From contig CM049306.1 of the NCBI GenBank assembly GCA_026874595.1, positions 65,168,019 to 65,232,018 of the forward strand: DNA of 64,000 nucleotides. Reading direction: 5' to 3'. Below are positions 11,379 through 21,961 of the stretch, in pieces. The first letter of the stretch is position 1. The number at the start of each line of letters is the position of its first letter. The notes beneath the pieces were generated by a model. It was not told the DNA's origin and did not search any database. It saw nothing but the letters and a program-made list of their open reading frames with translations. The stretch is from Sipunculus nudus. Lineage: Eukaryota; Annelida; Sipuncula; Golfingiida; Sipunculidae. Both the position numbers and the translations under genes were made by a program.

Positions 11379-12077
11379 CTATAATACACCCCTTTTTAAG
11401 CGAGGTTCTAACAACAAAAAAAGTAAATTCTGTGAAGGGTGTATTGCAGTGCAATTTACTAGAAACTATATATCAGTGTATCCAGCAGGTGAACTCTGCC
11501 CATGGAAACCTGGCTGAAGTCTTGAACTCAAGAACAGGTAATATTCTACCATGGTCATTGTGAGCAACAAGTATGATTGGAAGCTTAACAATGGGAAGCT
11601 CTTTTTAGTTTATTGGTAAGGAGCAATCTTGGAAGAACTAAAAGGAGTAAATACATTACAAAAATTTCATCTATACCTTTGGGAATAATCCTGGACAGTC
11701 ACTTATTATCTCTGTTGCTTGAGTTCATCAAATTCCTTTTTCTGCACCTAAATTAATGGATAGACTGTACTCAAAGTGTTTTGTGGTAGGTGTTAAAGAA
11801 ATATCTGCTAAAATATAAATTCAAAACTTCACAAAGAAATATGAAAACTGAGCATTTCTTGCAGAGCATAAAAATGTATATATAATTACATACACACCTC
11901 GACAATTATTATATATCCACCTTCAAGGGAAATAAGCAATTCTTCAGAAGATAAGGGGTTCAGAATATTACAGTATTTCTGCATGAAGAATGCACTGCAA
12001 TAACCACTATAGAAGCTACTAATAAAATGTATAGTAATACCAGACCATTACCATTTGAAAAACTAGCCAAGAAAAAT

Positions 12078-12100
12078 AAAAAAAAAAAAAAAAAAAAAAA
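12078..12100. repeat. Poly-A tract
   Basis: An uninterrupted run of A lies at the end of an A-rich segment. It could be the tail of an unrecognised retroposed sequence, but no target-site duplication was found. Confidence 0.85.
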
Positions 12101-13003
12101 GCACTGTATTATATTATTCTTGCACATGATATTCACCTTAGTATTTTTTCAGATACAACATCAAACAAATTGCATGGTCTGGATTTCTCTGCTACACATA
12201 GTTGCTTATACACCCACACACAAAATACACTTTTTATTTCTTTTAGAAAAATAATATATAAAATATGCAGGGGATAACAACATGCTATGACAGGGGTACT
12301 CTGGAGGATACTGGGCAGTACTATATTTTGAGGACAGACTATCCCTACCAGCATATGTTGTATTCTCATCATTGCTTACGGTATTTAACACAATACAAAC
12401 TTATCAGGCACACCTGCAAGAGGCAACAAACAACACAACAAATACACATAAACAAACACCTCATATCACTAAACACAAATGCATACACCTTTATTGAGTA
12501 AAATGGAAAACATAACAGTACTCCAGGCTGCAGGCTTATGATGAAAATGTTAATCGCTCTCCAATCATTCAAGATCAAGTTCTGCTCTCTGGATTGGCTG
12601 GGTCTCTGCTGCTGGTGTTGGTGTCGGTTTGTATTCTGCCTGGCCTTATTGGCTTTGGGTGCTGTGGCTCTCCTAAGCTAGGTCACCAGTATGGGTAAAA
12701 CGCTGGTGGTCTCACGGCTCCCTGCAATGCTTGCGTGGCATTACATCTATAGGCTCCATCAAATGTCTATTATGCTTTAGGAGCACAAAGGGCTGAAGCC
12801 ATGACTACAGCCACTTGTAGCTGCTGGATAAAACATCTTCAGTCAGTCAGTGTACCTATATCTGCATATTTGCATGACCTATACAAAAAAGGACCAGGTC
12901 ACTAGTTTTTGATATTCTAAAAGAATTAGTTGACATGATTCATATAACAAAGATGAGTGGAAAATAGGTAATATACTTTAAAAGTTGTGGGTTTCACAAT
13001 AAT

Positions 13004-13010
<7 letters not shown>

Positions 13011-13059
<49 letters not shown>

Positions 13060-13095
13060 TTATTTATTTATATACACACACACACACATATATAT
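13011..13095. repeat. Compound microsatellite (TA)n-(TTTA)n-(CA)n
   Basis: About 43 bp of TA is followed by TTTA units and a short CA tract, ending in a TATATATATT remnant. Confidence 0.95.
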
Positions 13096-13649
13096 TCTGC
13101 CTGATCAGGTTTTGAAAATCAAAGTCAATGCCATTTTTTTTATTTCAATCAAGAAATTGGTCTAACAATTTGTTTATCAAATTTGAGGAAGAACATGACA
13201 CAATTCAAAGTTATGAGGTTGGATCATCCTACTCAAATATTTTTGGCAGATTTGACCAAGGTCAGAATAGAATTTTTCAAACTTATCTGAAAAGTTTTTT
13301 TCTTATCATATGAATACCATCTTCATTCAATAAACAGTGCCACCAACAGGCCATAGACCTATCCTTTAAAAAAACTCAGCATGACTTAAAGTCCGAGTGA
13401 AAACCATGGATATAAAAAAGCAAAATAAATAGGGGAGGAAAAATTAAATATTTCTAGGGTTTAGCAACTTAAACATTAATACATTATTTTACACCTGTGC
13501 CTCATTATCATCTAAGCTGTAAGCAGCCCCTTTTTTTACCCTCTGACAGAGTCTATAACCAGTGTAATTCGCACCAGAGTGCCTTAATTAATCACCTCAT
13601 ACATGTTACAACAGACTGCATGCACTGTAAGGGGGTGTAGGATAAAAGC

Positions 13650-13800
13650 CAAATGGACAAAAAGCCCACCACTAAGAATGCAGACCCGGACATATGACTA
13701 AAATATAAAATTAAATTATATTTTTTACAAATATTTATTTAGTCAAGGATGGGCTTTTGTCCTATTCTGCAAGTTCAGGGATGGGCTTTTGTATGGATGG
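13650..13800. repeat. Small foldback segment with duplicated GGATGGGCTTTTGT
   Basis: GGACAAAAAGCCCACC near 13660 is the approximate reverse complement of GGATGGGCTTTTGTCC near 13748. A second GGATGGGCTTTTGT copy follows about 32 bp later. This suggests a small foldback or MITE remnant. The boundaries are unclear. Confidence 0.35.
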
Positions 13801-14783
13801 GTTTTCTTCTGTCACACTAACTCAGTAACCACTAGATGGTTCATGATCAAAACCTTCATACACCTACCCCGAAACAACCATAGGGTGGATTAATTTGATA
13901 AAATGTTGGTAAATCTATCTAAAAATATATGTCAAATATAAAATTTGTATTATTTTATATCATTTATATATTTTTTTATATTTCAAAGATATTTTGGTGG
14001 GATGTTTTAATAGACATGGAGTCTATTAGAGTTATTGTATTATTATAACAATATCTTTCTGTTTGTGATATATCACGTACTATTACTATTACCACATTTT
14101 ACCATCTGTTATTATTACTATTACTGGGGTATCAATTACTCTTACTATTACCTATATATGTGGGATGCTTCGACATCTCGCACAGCCAACAGTGCTGTAA
14201 ACCAGCACTATCATCACTTGAGTAAACTAACATTAAAATATATTGTAGGCGATATATGACCAAGTTTTATTAACATTTTCTTATACGAAGTCTGTCATCG
14301 ACAGAAGGCTTATTATAATTCTTGACACCTTAATTATTTAAGCATATTTAACTCTGTTCATTTTCATTTTGTAACCTAAATGATCAATATTTTCATTACA
14401 AATGTTACTTTATATTTTAATTAACAATGTATAAAGTACAAGACAATGCAATTTCCTTGCAAGGGATTAATTCAATTTTACCATATCAATCAGTCTTATC
14501 ATGCATTTTAAAAGAGAAGCATTTATTTTACCATACCAATACTATATAAAATATAGCACAGACACATCCTTCCTCACATATTCATATGCATAACTTATTG
14601 TAATATTACAGAATGAAATTTCAGGTTTTATGGTTATCTTGTCATCTTCACAGTATTTCCACTGGATTTTACAACAAAGTTTCACAAATTATGAAATTTC
14701 TGAGAGGAATGCAGGTTAATATTCAACCAATTGAAACTATTCTATTTGGAAACATACCAAACATTGATAACTATAAATATGTC

Positions 14784-15287
14784 CTTAGAGGCCTCCGACA
14801 GTCAGTGGTTGCGAGCTAGTGAACATGTAAAGTAGTAATATTATGAAGGTCCTACTGTTTTGAGAGGCCTGTGACAGTTCCAACAGTCACCAACAGTAAG
14901 CATATCATCTGGTAGTATGAAGATGTTACTGTCCTGAGAAGCCTTGAACAGTTCTGACAGTCAATGACAGTGAGCATATAATGTAGCAATATGAAGGTGT
15001 TACTGTTCTGAGAGGCTTCCTACAGCTCTGACAGTCACCAACAGTGAGCATATAGACTAGCAATATGAAGATTTTACTGCTCTGATAGGCTACCGACAGT
15101 TCCAACAGTAAGCATATCCTCTGGTAGTATAAAGGTCTAAATGTTCTAAGGAGCCCCCCCCCCCCCCCCCGACAGCTCTGACAGTCAATGACAGTACACA
15201 CATAACAGTGTGTATGAAGGTCCTACTTTTCTGACAGGCATCAATAGTTCCAACAGTCACCAAAAATAAGCATATGGCCTGGTAGTA
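14784..15287. repeat. 74-bp minisatellite, about seven copies
   Basis: Units begin near GAGGCCTNNGACAG at 14788, 14864, 14938, 15012, 15085, 15151 and 15234. Each includes an AACAGTAAGCATAT segment and a TAGTATGAAGGT segment. The spacing is 73-76 bp except around unit six, where a C-run (about 15154-15170) expands one copy. It shares only its period with the large satellite further right; the sequence is different. Confidence 0.8.
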
Positions 15288-15939
15288 CACTTCATTTTGT
15301 CAATAAATGCGGCATATTTAAGCTATATGAGTATGTTTACCTGTAACCGAGCATCAGTCAGTGTATTTCATTAAAAGACCTTACCAGTATTAGTATCAAC
15401 AGATTAGGAAAAAGAAACTAGCATTATTGTATTTACTTTTGTATAAGAAAACCCCGTGTATCAGACGACCCCCCCCCCCCCCCCAATTTTTAGCCTCAAG
15501 TTTTGGTACAAATTATTTTTCAGCATCTTGGCTCTACCAGCTACTAAGGATCACTATGTCAGCATAATGATCATTTTAAAACCGATGATTGAGATGGGAT
15601 TTTATAATATTTGATTCTTAAAGTGGTCAGTGGTATATTTTTTTTAAAGATTCTACAAGTGAAAACAGGAAAGTTATATAAAAAGGTATGGAACAGACCA
15701 AAACAGAATTTATCAACATATAAAAAAATGTGTATTTACAACAATTCAAATGAATATCATAAGAGACAGCAGAGGGTCAATTTTAGAGCCCAAATTTGGG
15801 TAATGAATTATTTTTGGCAAATTTCCATTAGGTGGCACCCACTAAAAATTAGCATGGAAGTTTCATCATACCATCCAGGTAAGATAACAGGACCCTTTTA
15901 ATAACCATTTTCCCCTTAGAACAGTTGTAGAATGGAATA
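15288..15939. other. Spacer with C-run, no recognised gene
   Basis: A run of about 16 C lies at 15469-15484 after GTATCAGACGA. One open frame of under 100 codons (15611-15901) has no recognisable domain. Confidence 0.5.
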
Positions 15940-15956
15940 ACTTGGGATAAAATGTG
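15940..15956. repeat. LINE target-site duplication, left copy
   Basis: ACTTGGGATAAAATGTG here is repeated exactly at 17627-17643 on the far side of the LINE body. Confidence 0.85.
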
Positions 15957-16266
15957 TATAGGATTATGGTTAGGTTTAAAAGAAAATACCCCTATTAACA
16001 TCTATGAAATCAAGTGGACAGAAGAACCAGTAAAATACCTGGGGGTGTATATTTCAACGGATCAAACCTTTGCATTACAAAAGAATTGGGACGAAGCCAC
16101 AAATAAGTTAATCAAAATAATAAATACTTGGAAGACAAGAAACCTTTCTATTTTTGGGAAAGTTCTAATTTTAAAATCTCTCGGTATATCACAACTACTT
16201 TTTAAAGCTTTGGTATTAGAAATCAATACAGAGGAACTACGTAAAATTGAAAAGGATTATGTATAA
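15957..16266 (+). pseudogene. Reverse transcriptase C-terminal fragment (LINE ORF2)
   Basis: About 100 codons are open. VKYLGVYIS is the block just after the palm-domain active site in LINE reverse transcriptases, and the following TWKTRNLSIFGKVLILKSLG matches the conserved thumb/connection region. The FADD/YADD active-site block is missing because the element is truncated upstream. The first ATG in this frame (15952) lies in the target-site duplication, so it is not a native start. The frame stops at 16264-16266 and the homology resumes in another frame. Confidence 0.75.
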
Positions 16267-16267
16267 G

Positions 16268-16408
16268 TATATATGGAATTCTCGTGATCGAATTAAAAGA
16301 AAAACTCTTGTAGGCACGTATGACCAAGGTGGACTGAAAATGCCCGATATAGAATCTATAGTCCAAGCCACAAAAAGTGCTTGGATTCCAAGAAATATTA
16401 CAAAATAA
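16268..16408 (+). pseudogene. LINE ORF2 connection-region fragment, frameshifted
   Basis: An open stretch in a shifted frame contains IWNSRDRIKRKTL and QGGLKMPDIES, the IWN...K...GGL block that follows the thumb in L1/Tx1-type ORF2. It ends at TAA (16406-16408). Between here and 17066 the homology is scattered over frames and broken by stops. Confidence 0.7.
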
Positions 16409-17065
16409 GTACAAAGCATCTTGCTTTCTACGTTTTTTTTCTTAGCCAGATTGGTCTTGATATAACAACAGTGTAACAGACAAATGTTACAAACGAGAAA
16501 GAATTACAGGATTTTGCCTATTTACCACTTTTTTATAGACAGATGATTTTTAGTTATAATAACTGTAAGAAATTACTTCCATTTAGTAAAATGACACGAG
16601 ATAAAATATTAAGCCTGTTCATTTGGGGAAATAAAAACATTTTATAAAAAGGAAAGCCCCTTCTTTTTAAAGCATGGGTTAGCGCAAATATAACACGCCT
16701 TCATGACTTCATAATAAATTCAAATTTCATTTCAGAGAAAGAAGTTCTGAATAGACTTAAAGATACTAGAAACTGGATTATTGAATATTCTATTCTTCAA
16801 AATATGTTGAAAAAAATATTTAAATATATTAATACAGAGATCGAAACGACTAAATTGAGCACTAAAAACGAAATTTCAATATTTACAGGTAATAAAACCG
16901 TTAACATTGATAAACAAAAACAACATTTTTTCTATGATTTATTGATAAATAAAAACTTTCATTTGCCAATTTCACACACAAAATTGACAAAAATTTCTGA
17001 AATAAGATTATATAATACCATGGGGTACTATTTATAAAGTCAAGGTCGAAAAATTTCCATACTGA

Positions 17066-17566
17066 AAAATTGCAGAATTTAACTATAAATTATTAAATAG
17101 CTTAATCCCATGCAGCTCTAAACAAGCAAAATGGGATAAAAATGCAAAGCAACACTGTGATTTGTGTGGGGTTCTGGATGATGTTTCCCATATGCTTTTT
17201 TTCTGTCAAACAGTAATGCCGATTTGGTCTGTTATAAATCGTGCGGTAAAAGTAAGTATAGGCTGGAAACATTTGATGTTGGGTTACAAAATATCAATTG
17301 GGCTAAATAGAAATATTATATTTATTAACAATTATATCAGTATCGTTACATATGCAATTTTTAAAGCACAGATGAACGCAAAGATAAATGCACTGCTGAT
17401 AAACCATACTGATATTGTAAAATATGTGTTGTGTGACTTGTATTTTCATTTGAATATACAGTCTGTAATTAAGAAAATGTATTTAAATCAAAAGGAAATA
17501 AATGTGTTGATTGAGAGAATAAACAAAGGTGGTATCGATGATGAAAAAGACTCAATTGAATATTAA
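17066..17566 (+). pseudogene. LINE ORF2 C-terminal zinc-finger (zf-RVT) fragment
   Basis: The stretch is open from the stop at 17063-17065 to TAA before 17567. CDLCGVLDDVSHMLFFC gives a CX2C...HX4C finger of the type found after the reverse transcriptase of L1/Tx1 LINEs. About 130 hydrophilic residues follow. The last codons lie about 50 bp before the poly-A tail, so this is the native C-terminus of the parent ORF2. Confidence 0.7.
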
Positions 17567-17626
17567 TCATGAAAATTAATATTTATGCTACTGAGATACC
17601 ACAAAAAGTAGTTAAAAAAAAAAAAA

Positions 17627-17643
17627 ACTTGGGATAAAATGTG
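17627..17643. repeat. LINE target-site duplication, right copy
   Basis: This is an exact repeat of 15940-15956, directly after the poly-A tail. Confidence 0.85.
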
Positions 17644-18289
17644 GTTGAAGCCCTATCTTAACCACTCTCAAATTATCATGTAATCAATATTAATATTAGT
17701 ATGATACTTATTAAATGAGTGGTGCACTGTCATCAAACTCTTAATTCTGTACACTTGGGACTGCTTGTACTCCTACCAGTCCTTAATTCAACAAAGCTGA
17801 ATGACTTGTTTTGCAGCACAGCAAAACTTGAGCCTCTACTTTAATTGCAGTATCTTACCCACACCATGTTGACATACTAACATGGTTTGTGAATCAGTTC
17901 ATGGTCCACATTACTTCATTACCAGGTTATTTTCCACATGGTAGCTTCAAAGCCTTCATATATCACCCAGTCAAAAATACTCGCCTGAAGCGATATGCAT
18001 GGCATCAGGCATGCACACTACGGTTTCCATGATATCCTGCATAGTTTGTACTATTTACCTGATACTATGCGTATTATTACCTAAGTACACAAAATATTGT
18101 GTATATTGCTACTTTTCCACATGTACTTTCGTTCAGACAGAAGGCTACATGCATGATTTTGATCAGAATTGTGCAAAAAACATGGTGGTCAGAAGTGAGA
18201 ACACATATATTGTTTTTCAATAAAGTTATAAATCAACAGCAAATTCAACATAGTTATTTCATAATTCTACATAGCCTCTGAGCAACAGT
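17644..18289. other. Spacer before the satellite, no recognised gene
   Basis: Short frames only. An AATAAA occurs at about 18218 but there is no supporting upstream coding. Confidence 0.5.
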
Positions 18290-21268
18290 GTTTCAGTGAG
18301 AGGCATATTTTACTCTGAGAGTGTGCTCATCTTGTATTTCAAGGGTTAGGGTTTCACCAATATCTATTTGACAGCCACATTTTACTGTGATACAGTATGA
18401 TAATCCAGTAATTCAAAGGATAGGGTATCAACTATATCTATGTGACAGGCACAGTTTACTGTGACACCGTGTGATCATGTTGTATTTCAAGGGCTAGGGG
18501 TTTACCCATGGGTGATAATCACATATCACTGTCACGCTGTATGTTCATCATGTATTTCAAGGATAAGGTTTTTACCCATGTCTATGTGGCAGGCACATTT
18601 TACAGTAACACAGTGTGCTCATCTTGTATTTCATGGGTTAGGGTTTCACCAATATCTATGTGAAAGGCACATTTCACAGTGATACTCATTCACTTTGATT
18701 CAGCCTTTTGAAATCAGTTTGGCAAAAGCTAAACAAAAGGCCTTTTGGCCAGCAACATACTATTGTGACTAATGTGTTCATCTTGTATTTCTAGGGTTAG
18801 GGTTTTATCCATATATATATGCCAGCCACATCGTATTGTGAAACGGTAAGCTCATCTTGTATTTCAAGGGTTAGAGTTTCACCTATATTTATATGACAGC
18901 CATATTTTAATATTGTGACACAGTATGCCCATCTTGTATTTCAAGGGTTAGTGCTTCACCAATATCTATGTGAAAGGCACATTGTACAGTGACACAGTGT
19001 GCTCATCTTGTATTTCAAGGGTAAGGGTTTCACCTATATCTATATGACTGCCATATTTTTAATATTAGGACACAGTATGCTCATCTTGTATTTCAAGGGT
19101 TATGATTTCAGCCATATCTATGTGACAGGCATATTGTACAGTGACACAGTGTGCTCATCTTGTATTTCAAGGGTTAGGGTTTCATATTGTTTCAAACTCA
19201 CACAGTCCATATGATTGAGTTACACTCAAGTCAAACTCCAACACGTGCAGGAGGATTCAGCCATACTTTTAATCCACATGAAACTGGCGCCCCCTGGTGG
19301 AGCATCCAAAATAGTACATCTCAATGCCTGTAGATGGCAGCATCTACAAGCCATCATTAAACACATATATATTTATATGCTGCCATATTTTTAATATTGT
19401 GACACAGTACGCTCATCTTGTATTTCAAGGGTTAGGGTTTCACCCATATCTATATGACAGCAATATTTTTAATATTGTGACACAGCATGCTCATCTTGTG
19501 TTTCAAGGGTTAGGATTTCACCTAATTCTATATGACAGCAATTTTTTTAATATTGTGACACAGCATGTTCATCTTGTGTTTCAAGGGTTAGGGTTTCACC
19601 CATATCTATATGACAGGCACATTGTGCAGTGACACAGTGTGCTCATCTTGTTTTTCAAGGGTACGATTTCAGCCATATCTATGTGACAGGCACATAGTAC
19701 AGTGATACAGTGTGCTCACCTTGTATTTCAAGGGTTAGGGTTTCACCTTTATCTATATGACAGCCATATTTTTAATATTGTGACACAGTATGCTCATCTT
19801 GTATTTCAAGGGTTAGGGTTTCACCCATATCTATTTGTCCGCCACATTTTATTGTGACACAGCATGTTATCTTGTATTTCAAGGGTTAGGGTTACACCCA
19901 TATCTATGTCACAGGCACATTAAACAGTGACCCAGTGCACTCATCTTGTTTGTCAAGGGTTAGGGTTTAATCCATATGTATGTGACAGCCACATTGTATT
20001 CTGACACACCGTGATCATCTTGTATTTCAAGGGTTAGGGTTTCACCCATATCAATGTAACAGGGACATTTTACAGTGACACAATGTGCTAATTTTGTATT
20101 TCAAGGGTTAGAGTTTCACCCATTTCAATGTGACAGGCACATTTACAGTGACACAGTGTGGTCATATTGTATTTCAAGGATAAGGGTTTCCCAAATATGT
20201 GTATGGCAGGCACATTTTACAGTAACACAGTGTGCTCATCTTGTATTTCAAGGGTTAGGGTTTCGACCATATCAATGTAACAGGCACATTTAACACTGAC
20301 AATGTTTGCTCATCTTGTATTTTAAGGGTTAGGGTTTCACCTATATCTATATGTCAGTCATATTTATTATTGTGACACAGCATGCTCATCTTGTATTTCA
20401 ATGGTTAGGGTTTCACCCATATTTATGAGACACACACATCGTACAGTGACACAGTGTGCTCATCTAGTATTTCAAGGGTTAGGTTTTCACCAATAACTAT
20501 GTCACAGGCATATAGTACAGTGAAGCAGTGTGCTAATCTTGTTTGTCAAGGGTTAGGGTTTAATCCATATGTATGTGACAGCCACATTGTATTCTGACAC
20601 ACCGTGATCATCTTGTATTTCAAGGGTTAAGGTTTCATCCATATCAATATGACAGGCACATCGTACAGTCACACAGCATGCTTATCTTGGATTTCAAGGG
20701 TTAGGGTTTCACCCATATCTATATGACAGGCACATTGTACAGTGACACAGTGTGCTCATCTTATATTTCGAGGGTTAGGGTTTCACCCATTTCTATGTGA
20801 CAGGCACATTTATCAGTGACACGGTTTGCTCATCTTGTATTTCAAGGGTAAGGGTTTCGACCATATCTATGTAACAGGCACATTTAACAGTGACACAATA
20901 TGCTCATCTTGTATTTCAAGGGTTAGGGTTTCAACCATATCTATGTGACAGGAACATTTTACAGTGACACAATGTACTCTTCTAATAGTTCAAGGGTTAG
21001 GGTTACACCCATATCTATGTGACAGGCAAATTATACAGTGACAAAGTGTTCTCATCATGCATTTCAAGGGTTAGGGTTTCACCCATATATATGTTACAGA
21101 CATGATTTTAATATTGTGGCACAGCATGCTCATCTTGTATTTCAAGGGTTAGGGTTTCACCAATATCTATGTAAAAGGCACATTTAATATAGTGACACAT
21201 TGTGCTCATCTTGTATTTCAAGGGTTATGGTTTCACCCATATCTATGTGACAGGCATAATTTTAATAT
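18290..21268 (+). repeat. 74-77-bp satellite, left part (about 40 copies)
   Basis: The unit core is GCTCATCTTGTATTTCAAGG then GTTAGGGTTTCACCCATATC, followed by TATGTGACAGGCACATT and an AACAGTGACACAG-like end. The period is 74 bp in typical units, with variants a few bases longer that carry TTTTAATATTGTGACA. Two non-satellite islands interrupt it (about 18,683-18,757 and 19,185-19,373). Frames open across the units are a by-product of periodicity and contain no known domain. Confidence 0.95.
19185..19373. other. Non-satellite island in the array, with CTCF-like motif
   Basis: The satellite stops after GGGTTTCA and resumes near TGCCATATTTTTAATATTG. The island contains CTGGCGCCCCCTGGTGG at 19284-19300. 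Its reverse complement includes CCACCAGGGGGC, which matches the animal CTCF core consensus. It is not obviously a transposon, and no inverted or direct flanking repeat was found. Confidence 0.5.
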
Positions 21269-21603
21269 TGTAACGTGCAACCGAGTTTACAAACAGAAGA
21301 AAAGCACTGCTGGTTTTCTACTAGGTCTTTACTGGTCAAAAATCAAAGATACACTCGCGGGTGAGGACCCCACCCCTGCATACATGGATATATCACACAT
21401 ACACGCCCCCTAATCTATCATGTCAGCAACAGGCCTGTTATCCTCTGGGTGACCCCTATGAGCCTGGGGACACCAGTACACACAAGCTGGTCACTGTCAC
21501 CTCACAGCAGGGGTTCCCAGCTGCCTGCCGTAATCAATTAAGACCACTCAATTATCTACTGGTATACAGATTCCTCACTGCTATAAGATATAAAATCATT
21601 ACA
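21269..21603 (-). repeat. 3' LTR (element orientation)
   Basis: It is 335 bp, starting TGTAACGTGC and ending ATCATTACA on the plus strand, so it has the canonical TG...CA ends with the inverted TGTAA/TTACA termini. It matches 24762-25096 base for base as far as I can read. Confidence 0.93.
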
Positions 21604-21617
21604 CTGCTCCCCCCTTA
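21604..21617 (-). promoter_or_regulatory. Polypurine tract candidate
   Basis: On the minus strand, AAGGGGGGAGCAG lies immediately before the 3' LTR, where plus-strand DNA synthesis would be primed. The single C makes it slightly imperfect. Confidence 0.65.
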
Positions 21618-21961
21618 AAAGAAGGAATGCGTCCTCGCATTCAAAGAAATGAAATTATAATTGAGATATAACAATGATATAACAGAGATTTGAATGAATA
21701 TAAACTTAGGTACTTACAGTCACATTCAAAGTTAATTGAGGGGAATTTACTAAACAACATTGCTGTGAACTCCAAGAGGTGACCACTGTAGTCTTACTAA
21801 TATTTTACTCTTAAAAAGTTGAACACTTGGAAAATAAACATGACAAGTGGTTCTTGTAATATAACCATCCGCCTGAAACTAGAATAACAACATAAAAAAA
21901 ATAATAATACAAGTAAATATTACGCTGATTACAATCTCAGTAAAACTGCGTAATAATAAAT
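21618..21961 (-). other. Non-coding 3' region of the LTR element
   Basis: About 345 bp between the pol stop and the polypurine tract holds no open frame of note. It is AT-rich, and no envelope gene is present. Confidence 0.6.

Larger units (their letters stand above)
9210..11850 (+). repeat. Degenerate 1.2-kb repeat, three diverged copies
   Basis: TATACCTTCAAGGTGTATCC (9219), TATACCTTCAGGAATTGTCC (10487) and TATACCTTTGGGAATAATCC (11671) start three diverged copies about 1,268 and 1,184 bp apart. Shared downstream landmarks include GTTCTGTGATAGGAAT (9350, 10592) and GTGAAGGGTGTATTTCAGTG or its variant (9676, 11430), followed by an AACTCAAGAA segment. Copy one is interrupted by the palindrome/MITE region at 9.9-10.46 kb. 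Copy two contains about 500 bp (10.9-11.43 kb) not seen in copy one. Confidence 0.5.
11851..14783. other. Spacer with simple repeats, no recognised gene
   Basis: The stretch contains a poly-A run at 12078-12100 and a TA/CA microsatellite at 13011-13095. A slightly GC-richer unassigned stretch lies at about 12590-12860. Short frames on both strands carry no recognisable domains. Confidence 0.5.
15957..17626 (+). mobile_element. 5'-truncated dead LINE (L1/Tx1-like) with poly-A tail
   Basis: The insert is bounded by a perfect 17-bp direct repeat and ends in an A-run (about 17614-17627), the signature of target-primed reverse transcription. It carries only the C-terminal part of a reverse transcriptase ORF2, starting after the catalytic aspartates, then the connection region and a C-terminal zinc finger. 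The reading frame is broken by at least two frameshifts and several stops. The family assignment rests on the KYLGVYI, GGLKMPDIES and CX2C-HX4C features shared with L1/Tx1-type ORF2 proteins. The nearest family cannot be named without a search. Confidence 0.8.

Noticed and set aside
15952-15957. ATG at 15952 as start of a reverse transcriptase gene
   Set aside because: It lies in the target-site duplication, outside the LINE, and the frame lacks the catalytic core.
21361-21618. Open frame in the LTR (also 24854-25105)
   Set aside because: The same frame occurs in both LTRs on the strand opposite to the element and has no recognisable domain.
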